A DNA stretch of 64,000 nt from Thermomicrobiales bacterium (GTDB lineage Bacteria; Chloroflexota; Chloroflexia; Thermomicrobiales; UBA6265): positions 18,368 through 82,367 of the forward strand of contig JAWKPF010000019.1 of assembly GCA_041390825.1 (NCBI GenBank). Direction: 5' to 3'. Of the stretch, positions 32,331-49,171 are shown piece by piece (position 1 is the stretch's first letter; the number at the start of each line of letters is the position of its first letter). The notes below the pieces were generated by a model. The model searched no databases. It saw only the letters and a list, made by a program, of their open reading frames with translations, and was not told the origin of the DNA. The position numbers and the translations under genes are program-made.

Positions 32331-35300
32331 TTACGGAACGAGCCGCAGTGACTTGATCTCGAACGGTCGAAACTCGAGTGCGACTTCGCTTCCCGCCGGG
32401 TAGGAGCCTCCGACCGCGTCCTCGAGGATATCGACCGGCGTGATCTCGGAAAAGCTGCGGCCGAACTTCAGCACGGCGGAACCGCGTGCTCCGTTCGGCT
32501 CGTAGAGCCGCAGGATCACGCCATTGTCATCCTCGGCCCGTTTAAGAGCGCCGATGGCGAGCTCCAATCCGGTGATCTCGACGAACGACGGCCGCTCGCT
32601 GCCGCCCTCGATGACGACGAGCGGACTGTTGAGCCGGAACGCTTCCTCGACCACGCCCCCGTCCGACCAGGTTCCGGCATGTGGAAACACGCTGTACGTG
32701 AAGCGATGCTGACCCTCGTCCGCCAGTGGATCGGGATACAGCGGTCCGCGAAGCAGCGAGAGCATCAGATCATTTCCCAGCGCCTCGTATCCATACTTGC
32801 CGTCGTTGAGGAGTGCCACACCGTATCCGGCCTCTGAAATATCTCCCCAACGGTGGCCGCAGCCTTCGAACCTGGCCGCATCCCATGGACCGTTGCGGTG
32901 GCTTGGGCGGTGAATCGCGCCATACATCGTTTCGAAAGCGGCCTGGTGGCTGCGGACCGCGAGGGGCACATGGGCTTTCAACAAGACCTGACGCTCATGC
33001 CACTCTATTTCGGTCTCGATGTCGAGTCGCTTCGAATCGTGCCAAAGCCGATATGACTGAACGATCGTCGAACTTCGCCATTTTCTGACGATCCGCACCG
33101 TGGCCCGAATCGGGCCGGTTTCCACAATTCCGAGCGAAGTCACATCGACGATTTCCTCGCCGTCGCGGGCGTAGGTCTCGTCGACGTCCCAGGCGTCCCA
33201 GGCATAGGGTTTGTCGACATAGGCCCAGAGCTGGTTGCCGCGATCGGCGAGCGTCTCCCGTTTCATTTCCCGGTCGTACGCGCTGGCAATCGTCCCATCG
33301 TGGCCGATCGTGAACCGCATTGTGGCATTTTCCAGTGTGAAGCCGTCATCTCCAACCGAGGCGGTGACTGGCAAGAGTCGTTCGTGGTTTGAAACAGCAT
33401 CGAGCCGTATCGCGCCCAGGGCCGGCACCCTCGTTCCAGGCGCGGCGACGAGCATTCCGGCGCTGGTTCCCTGCGTGACGAACGAGCTCGTATTGAGTCC
33501 TTCTGCCAGCGATCCGGGTAGCTCCACCGTCAAAGGGCGCGGATACAAACCGGGGTTTGCGACGAGCACCCTCCCCGGATTCGGGACTCCGCGAGAAAGC
33601 GCCCGATCTCGGAGTGACGTTGCGGTCTCGATGACCTCGGCCATCTGTCGATGAGAATCGACATAAACCTCATTGATCGACGATCCCGGCAGAATGTCGT
33701 GGAACTGATTCAAAAGGAGCGTTTTCCATGCGCGTTCGAGCGCTTCGCTTGGGTACATGGCGCCATCGAGTGAATCGATGGCATTGAAGACCTCTGCTTC
33801 GAACAGGCGGTGCTCAGCAGACCGATTGTTCTTCTTTACGAGCGCCTGCGATGTGAGCGTGCCGCGATGCAGTTCGAGATAGAGTTCTCCAACCGCTTTG
33901 GGAAGCCCTTCCGACGGCAGTTCCGCGAAGAACTTCTCGACCGATCCCATCCGCAGCCTGGGAAGGGCGGGGAAGTCGCTGATCCGGGCATAGTTCTCCA
34001 GCATCTTTTCGCTTGGGCCGCCCGCGCCATCACCCCACCCGAACGAATAGATGCTCTCGTCGTGGATCGTCTTTCCCCGAAAGTTGCGCCAGGTCCCCAG
34101 CGTGTCGAACGGGACGATATTCCCGTTGTAGCCATGGCCCGGGTTGGAAAATGTGTGCGCGGTGACGCAGGTGCCGTCGATGCCCTCCCATTCGAAGAGA
34201 TCGAATGGGAATTGGTTCGCCTCGTTCCAGTTCAGCTTGATGGTGAAGAACCCGTCGATCCCCGCCTGGCGGAGGATTTGCGGGAGTCCGCCTGAGTACC
34301 CAAAGACATCAGGGAGCCAAATGACGGTATGCCGCGAACCAAACGCCTCCTGGAAATATTGCTGGCCATAGAGCAACTGCCGTGCGAATGCCTCTCCACC
34401 TGTGATGTTCGCGTCCGGCTCGACCCACGATCCGCCGACTGCCTCCCAGCGCCCTTCGGCCACGCGTGCCTTCACCCGCGCGAAGAGCTCCGGGTCATCT
34501 TCTTCTACCCAGGCGTAGGCCTGCGCGGAGGACTGATTGAAGGTGAAATCGGGGTAGCGGTCCATCAGGTCGATGACCGACCACCAGGTGCGCCGGATTT
34601 TCCGGCGGGTTTCCGCGAGCGGCCAAAGCCAGGCGAGGTCCGTGTGCGCGTGACCCGTCAGGCAAAGACGGCCTACCGGCGGGTAATTCTCCTTGATGCG
34701 GTCGAGCTGCTCGGCCAGGGTTTGCCGGGCCGAGAGCACCGCGGCGATCGCCTCTGGTTCGAGCGGGGCAATCGGCATCGTTTCCGGCATGCTCCAGATC
34801 GGCATGGTTGAGCGCCGGTTGTCCGGAGCTTCGTCATCTTGCCAATCGAACGGCATCACCAGCGATGCATCCCCGATTCCGGTTTCGTATCCGCGCGCGT
34901 AGCGGGAGACCGACTCGGAAGTCGAGGTCGGCCACGCCGCTGCGAGATCGGAAAGCGCGGCCTCGGCTGCATCGAACAGGAAGGGGACAACCTCGTGATC
35001 GCCGAGCGCTGAGCACGCCGCATCCACCATGGTCAAGTCACGTTCGAGCGCCCGAACCTCCCGATGGGGAGCCACCAATGCTGCCCGTTCGATACGCGGT
35101 TCCGGAATGTCCGATCCGAAGATGCCCTTGGGCACGACCTCGGCCCAGATTTCCACCAGTTGCTGACCCTCGACCGGGTCTGCCACCGGGAATCGGTGGT
35201 GCATCACGTTGAGTCCGCCGCGAAATCCGGTAGAAAGCCGAACGAAGCCTTCTCCCCCAAGCCAGAGCTCGATCTCGACGGGATAACCCTTCCATCCGCT

Positions 35301-35504
35301 GGGGACTTGGCAAGCGGCCTCGAAAACGACTGGCAGATCGTGACGCGGCCAGAAATCGTGCAAACTCAGCGAGAATGTCTCACCGTCTGGATAGGTCGCG
35401 CGCCATTCGGGGATGTCGATCTCAAGGGCATTCCGCCAGGCGCGCAATTCCTTGATGCGTCGTTCGAGCCGAAGCGCTCTCCGCTGCTGTGCAGATACGA
35501 CCAC
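32331..35504 (-). CDS. Alpha-mannosidase, glycoside hydrolase family 38
   Basis: A 1057-aa cytosolic enzyme without a signal peptide. Residues about 1-270 form the N-terminal domain of bacterial and class II mannosidases. The GH38 catalytic domain contains the zinc ligands in GHAHTDLAWLWPLAET (284-299) and the nucleophile Asp399 in WLPDVFGYSGGLPQI. Alpha-mannosidase middle and C-terminal beta domains follow to the end. It hydrolyses alpha-mannosides; linkage is not readable. GTG at 35504 has AAAAGGA upstream. It is convergent with the sulfurtransferase and divergent from the K+ channel. Confidence 0.93.
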   Translation of the reverse strand: MVVSAQQRRALRLERRIKELRAWRNALEIDIPEWRATYPDGETFSLSLHDFWPRHDLPVVFEAACQVPSGWKGYPVEIELWLGGEGFVRLSTGFRGGLNVMHHRFPVADPVEGQQLVEIWAEVVPKGIFGSDIPEPRIERAALVAPHREVRALERDLTMVDAACSALGDHEVVPFLFDAAEAALSDLAAAWPTSTSESVSRYARGYETGIGDASLVMPFDWQDDEAPDNRRSTMPIWSMPETMPIAPLEPEAIAAVLSARQTLAEQLDRIKENYPPVGRLCLTGHAHTDLAWLWPLAETRRKIRRTWWSVIDLMDRYPDFTFNQSSAQAYAWVEEDDPELFARVKARVAEGRWEAVGGSWVEPDANITGGEAFARQLLYGQQYFQEAFGSRHTVIWLPDVFGYSGGLPQILRQAGIDGFFTIKLNWNEANQFPFDLFEWEGIDGTCVTAHTFSNPGHGYNGNIVPFDTLGTWRNFRGKTIHDESIYSFGWGDGAGGPSEKMLENYARISDFPALPRLRMGSVEKFFAELPSEGLPKAVGELYLELHRGTLTSQALVKKNNRSAEHRLFEAEVFNAIDSLDGAMYPSEALERAWKTLLLNQFHDILPGSSINEVYVDSHRQMAEVIETATSLRDRALSRGVPNPGRVLVANPGLYPRPLTVELPGSLAEGLNTSSFVTQGTSAGMLVAAPGTRVPALGAIRLDAVSNHERLLPVTASVGDDGFTLENATMRFTIGHDGTIASAYDREMKRETLADRGNQLWAYVDKPYAWDAWDVDETYARDGEEIVDVTSLGIVETGPIRATVRIVRKWRSSTIVQSYRLWHDSKRLDIETEIEWHERQVLLKAHVPLAVRSHQAAFETMYGAIHRPSHRNGPWDAARFEGCGHRWGDISEAGYGVALLNDGKYGYEALGNDLMLSLLRGPLYPDPLADEGQHRFTYSVFPHAGTWSDGGVVEEAFRLNSPLVVIEGGSERPSFVEITGLELAIGALKRAEDDNGVILRLYEPNGARGSAVLKFGRSFSEITPVDILEDAVGGSYPAGSEVALEFRPFEIKSLRLVP

Positions 35505-35643
35505 AGGGTGTCCTTTTCTTCCTGGCGACGCCGGGATTGGGTAGATTCCAGTTCGAACCGACTGCTAGATCGATTGCGGTGAGAGATAGTACGTTTGATG
35601 GCAGGCGTGGCGCCTGGGGCGTGCCGAGATCGGGAGTGGAAGC

Positions 35644-36429
35644 GTGGAGAGTCGGGCGGGAGCGAAGAAACAACCGCGAATGGAGCAGCGGCAGTCAGTC
35701 GCGTCGCTGCACGGAATCACCTACAACCTGTTCATCATGCTGACAACTGTACTCTCGCTCGTCATCATGGTGGCGATGGCGCTTCCCTTGAGCAGTGAGA
35801 CTGAACGGCTGCTTCTCGTCTATGACAATTTGATCTGCGTAATTTTTCTAGCGGACTTCGCGATGAACTTGAAGCTCGCTCCCTCCCCTCGAGCATACTT
35901 CATTGATGAGCGTGGTTGGCTGGATCTGCTCGGCTCGGTTCCGACGTTCCAGTTCTTTCGATTTGCCGCCCTGTTTCGGCTGGCCCGGGTCTTTCGTCTG
36001 GCGCGCGTGTGGAAGCTGATGCGCGACAAGGGCCAGCCCCGCCTCCTCGAAGAGGTCATGCACAATCGGAGCCAGTACGCGAGTTTCATCACGCTGATGT
36101 CGGCCCTGGTGGTGCTGATGGTGTGCAGCACGCTCGTTGTGCAGGCGGAAAGTCGATCGCCCGAAGCCAATATCACCACGGCCGGAGACGGAATCTGGTG
36201 GGCAATCGTCACAATCACGACAGTTGGCTATGGCGACACCTATCCGGTGACTGCGTTCGGCCGGATCGTGGGGGTGTTCGTGATGGTCTCCGGCATCGGG
36301 ATCATCGCATCAATGGCTAGCGTGCTGACGAGCCTCATAAATCCGCCTGCCAAGCCAGTATCTGCCGAAGCGCCCTCGGAGCCCCCAGTTTGTCTGGGCG
36401 ACGACGGCTCGGTGCGGTCGTGCAACTAG
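35644..36429 (+). CDS. Voltage-gated potassium channel (six TM, Kv-like)
   Basis: A 261-aa channel. Six hydrophobic segments are visible; S4 (about 105-127) carries regularly spaced Arg/Lys (RFAALFRLARVFRLARV), the voltage sensor, and the pore has the K+ selectivity filter TTVGYGD (192-198) before S6. A cytoplasmic tail of about 30 residues ends the protein; no RCK or cyclic-nucleotide domain. The start is GTG at 35644; the next ATG (codon 13) is possible. Confidence 0.93.
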   Translation: MESRAGAKKQPRMEQRQSVASLHGITYNLFIMLTTVLSLVIMVAMALPLSSETERLLLVYDNLICVIFLADFAMNLKLAPSPRAYFIDERGWLDLLGSVPTFQFFRFAALFRLARVFRLARVWKLMRDKGQPRLLEEVMHNRSQYASFITLMSALVVLMVCSTLVVQAESRSPEANITTAGDGIWWAIVTITTVGYGDTYPVTAFGRIVGVFVMVSGIGIIASMASVLTSLINPPAKPVSAEAPSEPPVCLGDDGSVRSCN

Positions 36430-36457
36430 AAACCGGAAGATGCGTTTCTCTTGGGAT

Positions 36458-36533
36458 TGGTGCCAAGGCGCGGACTCGAACCGCGGACCGCACGATTTTC
36501 AGTCGTGAGCTCTACCAACTGAGCTACCTTGGC
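36458..36533 (-). tRNA. tRNA-Phe (GAA)
   Basis: Minus-strand cloverleaf with acceptor GCCAAGG/CCTTGGC, anticodon stem CACGA/TCGTG with loop CTGAAAA (anticodon GAA), T arm GGTTCGAGTCC, and an encoded CCA. First of three clustered tRNA genes, 28 nt after the K+ channel gene in the opposite strand. Confidence 0.97.
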
Positions 36534-36560
36534 AAGATTTGCATGTTGCGCGGCAGATGC

Positions 36561-36637
36561 TGGTGGGCGATAGAGGGTTCGAACCTCTGACTTCCACGGT
36601 GTAAACGTGGCGCTCTGACCAGCTGAGCTAATCGCCC
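36561..36637 (-). tRNA. tRNA-Val (TAC)
   Basis: Minus-strand cloverleaf: acceptor GGGCGAT/ATCGCCC, D arm AGCTCAGCTGGTCAGAGC, anticodon loop TTTACAC (anticodon TAC), T arm GGTTCGAACCC, encoded CCA. Confidence 0.97.
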
Positions 36638-36659
36638 CGATGGCGCGTTCGCTCCGCGG

Positions 36660-36744
36660 TGCCCAGGAAGGGATTTGAACCCCCACGACCGTAATGGTCA
36701 CTAGCCCCTCAAGCTAGCGCGTCTGCCGATTCCGCCACCTGGGC
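36660..36744 (-). tRNA. tRNA-Leu (GAG)
   Basis: Minus-strand class II tRNA of 85 nt with acceptor GCCCAGG/CCTGGGC, long variable arm (TGACCATTACGGTCG), anticodon loop TTGAGGG (GAG) and T arm GGTTCAAATCC. CCA is not encoded (CCG follows), unlike its two neighbours. Confidence 0.97.
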
Positions 36745-36836
36745 AGGCTGCCGAATAGCCAGCCGATTATAGGGGCGAGCGCGAAACCCGTCAACGGAGA
36801 CGACCCGCGTTCGAGAACGATGCGGCGGGAGCAAGC

Positions 36837-37943
36837 CTATATCCCCGAAGGAACTGCCGCCTCCGCATATCCGATGGCAAACGACTCCTCTCCGATCGTC
36901 TGTCCCAGATACCACATGCGCAGCATGTCGCCATCCTGCAGCACGAAAGGTGCGAGCACACCGCCCTCGTCGAAGGAGCCAGGAGTCGGCCGGAGGATTG
37001 GCTGATCGAGCACCGTCCATGGTCCGAACGGGGACGGTCCGGCCGCGAGACCGATTTCTCGCGTGGCATCCTGCAGCGAGGTAAAGAAGAGCAGCCACTG
37101 CCCGTCGGGCATGTACAGAAGCGCCGGTTCTCCGACGCCGTCTTTCGTCCAATCGAGCCCGAGCGCTTGCCCCTGGAGCACAGGTTCGTCCAATTTCGTC
37201 CAGGTCAAACCGTCCGTCGACGTCGCGCCGAGCAACGTGACACCCCAGCCGACATCGCATTGTGTATAGCAATGTCCGGCGTACACCATCACGAGGTGGT
37301 CACCGGCAATCGTGATTGCGGGGCTGTAGACCGCATCGTTGTCATACCAGTTGGGAGTCGGTTCGAGAATTGGCTGGTCGGAGACTCGCTCGAAATGCAC
37401 GCCGTCAGTGGACGACGCCACGGCGAGCTTTGCCGGAAAACCCATCGCCGGATCGCCTTCGGTTTCGTAGCCCGAGTAGTAGAGGAGATACGTTCCCTCG
37501 ATCACGATGACGAACGAAGCCTCGAGGTTCTCTTGCCAGCTCCCTTCGATGCCGCTCAGGACCAACCCGCGGGTGATTTCATCACCGGTGTCGACCTCGG
37601 TCCAGCTCAGCCCGTCGGTCGAGGTCGCTGAGCAAATGCCAGCGCGCACATCGTCCGGCACGAATCCGGTTTCCGGCACGACGAAGCAGGTGTAGAACAT
37701 GCGCAGAAAGCCATCTTCGACGATGATCGCTGGATCGCTGGCGATGTATTGGCCGGTGAAGACAGGTTGCTGAAGTTGCTCGAAGTCGAGCGCGTACGGG
37801 AAATCTGCTGCACTGACGACAACGTTCGCGTCGCCAGTCTGCCCGTTGGCTGCAGCGCTGGGGACCAGTAGCAGGCACACCACAAGGAATAGCGCGGACA
37901 ATCGAAAAACCGCGTCGCGCGCACCTTGACAAAACGTACGCAT
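36837..37943 (-). CDS. Secreted beta-propeller protein, glycoside-hydrolase GH32/43/68-like fold
   Basis: A 368-aa protein with an N-terminal signal peptide (about 1-34: hydrophobic LSALFLVVCLLLVPSAAA after basic residues). The mature part repeats blades of the type SDPAIIVEDGFLRMFYT, SPAITIAGDHLVMVYAG, EPALLYMPDGQWLLFFTS and APFVLQDGDMLRMWYLG, each with an Asp/Glu-rich turn, as in five-bladed GH43-clan propellers. The substrate is not recognisable, and a non-enzymatic sugar-binding role is possible. Its start codon lies inside the rpoBC promoter region, so the two are divergently and perhaps jointly controlled. Confidence 0.75.
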   Translation of the reverse strand: MRTFCQGARDAVFRLSALFLVVCLLLVPSAAANGQTGDANVVVSAADFPYALDFEQLQQPVFTGQYIASDPAIIVEDGFLRMFYTCFVVPETGFVPDDVRAGICSATSTDGLSWTEVDTGDEITRGLVLSGIEGSWQENLEASFVIVIEGTYLLYYSGYETEGDPAMGFPAKLAVASSTDGVHFERVSDQPILEPTPNWYDNDAVYSPAITIAGDHLVMVYAGHCYTQCDVGWGVTLLGATSTDGLTWTKLDEPVLQGQALGLDWTKDGVGEPALLYMPDGQWLLFFTSLQDATREIGLAAGPSPFGPWTVLDQPILRPTPGSFDEGGVLAPFVLQDGDMLRMWYLGQTIGEESFAIGYAEAAVPSGI

Positions 37944-37955
37944 GGGAGGTACGAT
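37926..37955 (+). promoter_or_regulatory. Probable rpoBC promoter
   Basis: TTGACA (37926-37931), 18-nt spacer, TACGAT (37950-37955). It overlaps the first codons of the divergent secreted-protein gene. Start near 37962 would give a leader of about 295 nt before rpoB. Confidence 0.6.
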
Positions 37956-37961
37956 TCCCTC

Positions 37962-38257
37962 TTGCGGTTTCGAGCCACTGCCCGAAACCGGTCTCGATTA
38001 CCTGGAACCGCGAGTGCTGCACGCACCAACTAAGTTACCACAATTTGGGGAGGCCTAAGCCGTCCCTTTTTTTTCGTGTCCGGCGGGTGGCGCATGTCTC
38101 CCATGCGCAAACCAGGATCGACGCCGGACAAGGGAAGGAAAAGGAACCCACCCGCGGCTGAACTGGACCCTGCACCGCGGCCACACAGGCCGCAATCGGA
38201 AGACGGGCAAACCGGTGTGTCCGTCGCGTCGCTCACATATTTTTGGAGGCTTGCTAC
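37962..38257 (+). other. Structured 5' leader of rpoB
   Basis: This stretch holds, in order: CGGTTTCG/CGAAACCG (37965-37990), the leader terminator (38047-38074), GTCCGGCG/CGCCGGAC (38078-38085 with 38122-38129) enclosing GCGCATG/CATGCGC (38090-38108), GCGGCC/GGCCGC (38177-38193) and GACGG/CCGTC (38202-38225), ending with GGAGG 8 nt before the ATG. The stems around 38078-38129 are 7-8 perfect base pairs. No known leader family was recognised. The 314-nt gap between genes is thus accounted for by promoter and leader. Confidence 0.55.
38047..38074 (+). terminator. Intrinsic terminator in the rpoB leader
   Basis: GGGAGGC pairs with GCC-(G)-TCCC over CTAA (one bulged G), followed by eight T. It lies 184 nt upstream of the rpoB ATG on the coding strand, and no plus-strand gene precedes it in the gap, so it can act only on the rpoBC transcript. 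Confidence 0.75.
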
Positions 38258-41830
<3,573 letters not shown>

Positions 41831-41879
41831 GTATTCGTCTCGTTTTTCTTTCAGTCCCGCTCGGTAATTGTCCAATCTC

Positions 41880-41913
41880 GCCGCCGGGGCGGAGTGCTAA
41901 CGCCTCCGGCGGC
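41880..41913 (+). other. Stable hairpin between rpoB and rpoC
   Basis: GCCGCCGG-GGCG pairs with CGCC-T-CCGGCGGC over a 9-nt loop (12 bp, one bulged T). No T-run follows, so RNA processing or stability control is more likely than termination. Confidence 0.6.
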
Positions 41914-41936
41914 AACCTGGAAAGGTAAACAAGCGC

Positions 41937-46451
<4,515 letters not shown>

Positions 46452-46475
46452 CTCTCCACACAGATTGATTCAGGC

Positions 46476-46507
46476 AAACGGGCGGCGCCAATCAGCGCCG
46501 CCCGTTT
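46476..46507 (+). terminator. Intrinsic terminator after rpoC
   Basis: AAACGGGCGGCGC pairs perfectly with GCGCCGCCCGTTT over CAATCA. It separates rpoBC from the deacetylase and the str operon. Confidence 0.88.
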
Positions 46508-46667
46508 CTGATTTCCCTGATAGTATTCGCTTGACAGAAACAAGCAGTCCCCGTGTGCTTCCTTGACTCTTCAGCGTTGATGGTCGTTCGACGAGCTGAG
46601 TGGTCACTGATATCTGCCGCCGCATGCGAGCGCTTGCACCTGGGACCACGTGCTGAGGTCGGGACAG

Positions 46668-48299
46668 ATGCGGTCGATCGCTGTGGGATTTCGAGGGTTT
46701 CGTCTGACGCTCTCGGTTTTGCTGATCCTCGCGATACTCCCTCCGCTTGTTCCGTCTTCAGTGACACTCGCTGCGCAAACCGCGGTCACCACCTCCGCGC
46801 TCAATTTGCGCCAGGGACCCTCGACAACGTCGGCGGTCGTGCTGGTCATGCCGGAAGGCGCAACGGTGGAGATCACCGGGAGCGCGATCGGGGATTGGTA
46901 TCCAGTCGCCTACGGCGGATCCGTTGGCTACGCCTTTGCGGCGTATCTGCAACTGAGCGCGCCTGAGGTGGTTCCCGGCGCGAGCGCCCGGACAACGGAT
47001 TCGCTCAACTTGCGCGCGGGACCGGGCACATCTTTCGCGGTTCTTGCGGTCATGCCTGTCAGTGCAGTCGTCGTGCTGACGGGGAACGCACAGAACGGCT
47101 TCTGGGAACTTACCTACAACGGCCGGATGGGTTGGTCGTCGAGCCAGTATCTGACGTTGACCGGAACGATGCCGACGCCAGTGCCAACGGCTCCAGTACA
47201 ACCCACACAGACACCCATTGTTCCTGTGTCGCCAACCGCAACGTCGTCCGCCACTGCTCGGGCGCAGACGATCGCTCGGCTCAATCTTCGCACTGGCGCC
47301 GGAACGAATTTCCCGGTCATCACCATCATTCCCAACGGAGCCACGGTTACGTTGCTCGGTCCTACGCGATCGGGATTCCAGCAGGTGAGCTATGCCGGCT
47401 ATACCGGATGGGCATATGGGACGTACCTGCAGCCGATTCCTGGTGGAGGTACCAGCACCGACACCCGAACAACCGCGAACGTCAATCTTCGGCAGGGTCC
47501 GTCCACGGCGCAGGCCGTGTTGTTGGTCATTCCGGCCGGCGCAAAGGTCGTTCTGGTTGGTGGCCAAGCGGCCGGATACCACCAGGTGCGGTACAACGGG
47601 GTCACGGGCTGGGTCGCAAGCGCATACCTGACAGGCACCGGAGTTCCCCCGGACACGGCTCCGATCGAAATCCCCATCCTTATGTATCACCGAATCGCGT
47701 CAACACCGGGTCTCTATCAGGTAACGGAACAGACGCTGCGCAGCCAAATGGCGTGGCTCGCCGCAAATGGCTACACGTCCGTCACGCCAGACGACATCAT
47801 GGCTCACCTGGCTACCGGAGCCCCGTTGCCGCCCAAGCCCATCATGATCACGATCGATGATGGCAACTCGTCGGATGTGCTCTTCAAGCAGATCCTCGAT
47901 CAATATGGTTTCGCTGGTGTCTGGTATCTGACCGGGCCGGGGTCGGCATACTCGACCTCCATCATCCGTGCGATGGACGGAGCGGGCCAGGTCTGTGGAC
48001 ACACCGTGGACCATCCCGACCTGACGGGGCTCGGGTATTCAGCGCAGTACGCCGCTATCAACAACAACAAGACGTATCTGGAGGGGATCGTCGGGCATCC
48101 GATCAATTGCTTCGCCTACCCGTATGGGGCCTACAACTCGACGACGATGGACATCGTGACGAGCATCGGCTTTACGAATGCGGTCGATGCCTGGGGTGGC
48201 CCGCTCAAGTTCACGCCGGAGCTCGATCAGTATCATCTGACCCGAATCAACCTTTCCGGCTTCTACACGTTGCAGGAGTTCATCGGACTGGTGAGCTAG
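46668..48299 (+). CDS. Secreted polysaccharide deacetylase with four SH3b domains
   Basis: A 543-aa protein with a signal peptide (about 1-36). Four bacterial SH3 domains follow (about 40-95, 108-163, 202-256 and 267-323), each starting LNLR-GP/GAG and ending GW-Y/ASAYL; a Pro/Thr linker (about 168-190) separates the second and third. A NodB-type deacetylase domain covers 335-543 with DD at 397-398 (TIDDG) and H445-x3-H449, the metal and catalytic set. It presumably binds and de-N-acetylates cell-wall or external glycans. ATG at 46668 has GAGG upstream. It interrupts the usual rpoC-rpsL neighbourhood. Confidence 0.9.
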   Translation: MRSIAVGFRGFRLTLSVLLILAILPPLVPSSVTLAAQTAVTTSALNLRQGPSTTSAVVLVMPEGATVEITGSAIGDWYPVAYGGSVGYAFAAYLQLSAPEVVPGASARTTDSLNLRAGPGTSFAVLAVMPVSAVVVLTGNAQNGFWELTYNGRMGWSSSQYLTLTGTMPTPVPTAPVQPTQTPIVPVSPTATSSATARAQTIARLNLRTGAGTNFPVITIIPNGATVTLLGPTRSGFQQVSYAGYTGWAYGTYLQPIPGGGTSTDTRTTANVNLRQGPSTAQAVLLVIPAGAKVVLVGGQAAGYHQVRYNGVTGWVASAYLTGTGVPPDTAPIEIPILMYHRIASTPGLYQVTEQTLRSQMAWLAANGYTSVTPDDIMAHLATGAPLPPKPIMITIDDGNSSDVLFKQILDQYGFAGVWYLTGPGSAYSTSIIRAMDGAGQVCGHTVDHPDLTGLGYSAQYAAINNNKTYLEGIVGHPINCFAYPYGAYNSTTMDIVTSIGFTNAVDAWGGPLKFTPELDQYHLTRINLSGFYTLQEFIGLVS

Positions 48300-48347
48300 A
48301 GCCGAATTGCGTCCGAACGCAAGCGAAAAACGCTGGCATGAGACGCC

Positions 48348-48377
48348 TTGACGCGAATTCGCGATGCGCGGTAGAAT
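48348..48377 (+). promoter_or_regulatory. Promoter of the str operon (rpsL)
   Basis: TTGACG (48348-48353), 18-nt spacer, TAGAAT (48372-48377). Start near 48385 leaves a leader of about 155 nt with a GTGGCCGCC-gcaa-GGCGGTCAC-like hairpin at 48386-48408. Confidence 0.7.
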
Positions 48378-48539
48378 CTTCCGCTGTGGCCGCCGCAAGG
48401 CGGTCACGTCGTGAGGATTTGCAACCCGTATTTCGCGGGGTGCCGAACCTTGCCGGGCGAGTGGCGCCGCAGCTGCGGGTCTGATCGTTTCCGCAGAGCA
48501 CGGTAGTAGGCAAGCCGCTTGTCTGTATAGGAGTCAGTA

Positions 48540-48965
48540 GTGCCGACGATCAATCAGTTGGTCCGGAAGGGCCGAAAGAGCGTCAAGAAAAAGACCAAAT
48601 CGCCAGCGCTTGGGTTTACCAACAACGCGCTCGGTCGATATGCCGGTCGCACCCGTCGTTCGCAGGGGGCTCCCCAGAAGCGCGGCGTTTGCACCCAGGT
48701 CAAGACCATGACGCCCAAGAAGCCCAACTCCGCGCTGCGCAAGATCGCCCGCGTGCGTCTTTCCAATCATATGGAAGTCACGGCGTACATTCCGGGTGAG
48801 GGTCACAATCTTCAGGAGCACTCGGTCGTGCTGGTGCGCGGCGGCAAGGTGAAAGACCTTCCCGGCGTTCGTTACCACATCGTCCGTGGCACCCTGGACA
48901 CCCGCGGTGTCGAAAACCGCAAGAACGCGCGCTCGAAGTACGGAACCAAGGCGCCGAAGAAGTAG
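48540..48965 (+). CDS. rpsL: Ribosomal protein S12
   Basis: A 141-aa decoding-centre protein. It has PTINQLVRKGR, the TPKKPNSALRK loop with the streptomycin-sensitive Lys intact, and GEGHNLQEHSVVLVRGGKVKDLPGVRYH. GTG start preceded by TAGGAG. A 15-residue basic C-terminal tail follows the common core. It opens the str operon. Confidence 0.98.
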   Translation: MPTINQLVRKGRKSVKKKTKSPALGFTNNALGRYAGRTRRSQGAPQKRGVCTQVKTMTPKKPNSALRKIARVRLSNHMEVTAYIPGEGHNLQEHSVVLVRGGKVKDLPGVRYHIVRGTLDTRGVENRKNARSKYGTKAPKK

Positions 48966-49045
48966 CTCGAGGTTCGAGCTCCGGTTTTCGAGAGGAAACC
49001 ACTCCGGCGGCTCTGCGCACGCAGAACTGAGACGACACGACTGAG

Positions 49046-49082
49046 AAAGCGGAACGACGCAGATGCGCGTCTACCGCTTTTT
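49046..49082 (+). terminator. Internal terminator-like hairpin between rpsL and rpsG
   Basis: AAAGCGG pairs with CCGCTTT, with an inner GACGC/GCGTC-like stem, followed by TTT. It lies in a 206-nt spacer, long for this operon, and could reduce rpsG-fusA-tuf relative to rpsL. Confidence 0.55.
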
Positions 49083-49171
49083 CGTCTGATTGCGAGGACG
49101 TAGGAAACACGAGGTCGCGCCGGCAGGGCCGGGATGCGCGACAGGAAACCAATCGGAGGCGAGAAAGAACA

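Noticed and set aside
46531..46559. TTGACA at 46531 as the promoter of the deacetylase
   Set aside because: The sequence 17 nt downstream (TGTGCT) is a poor -10, so it was not called.
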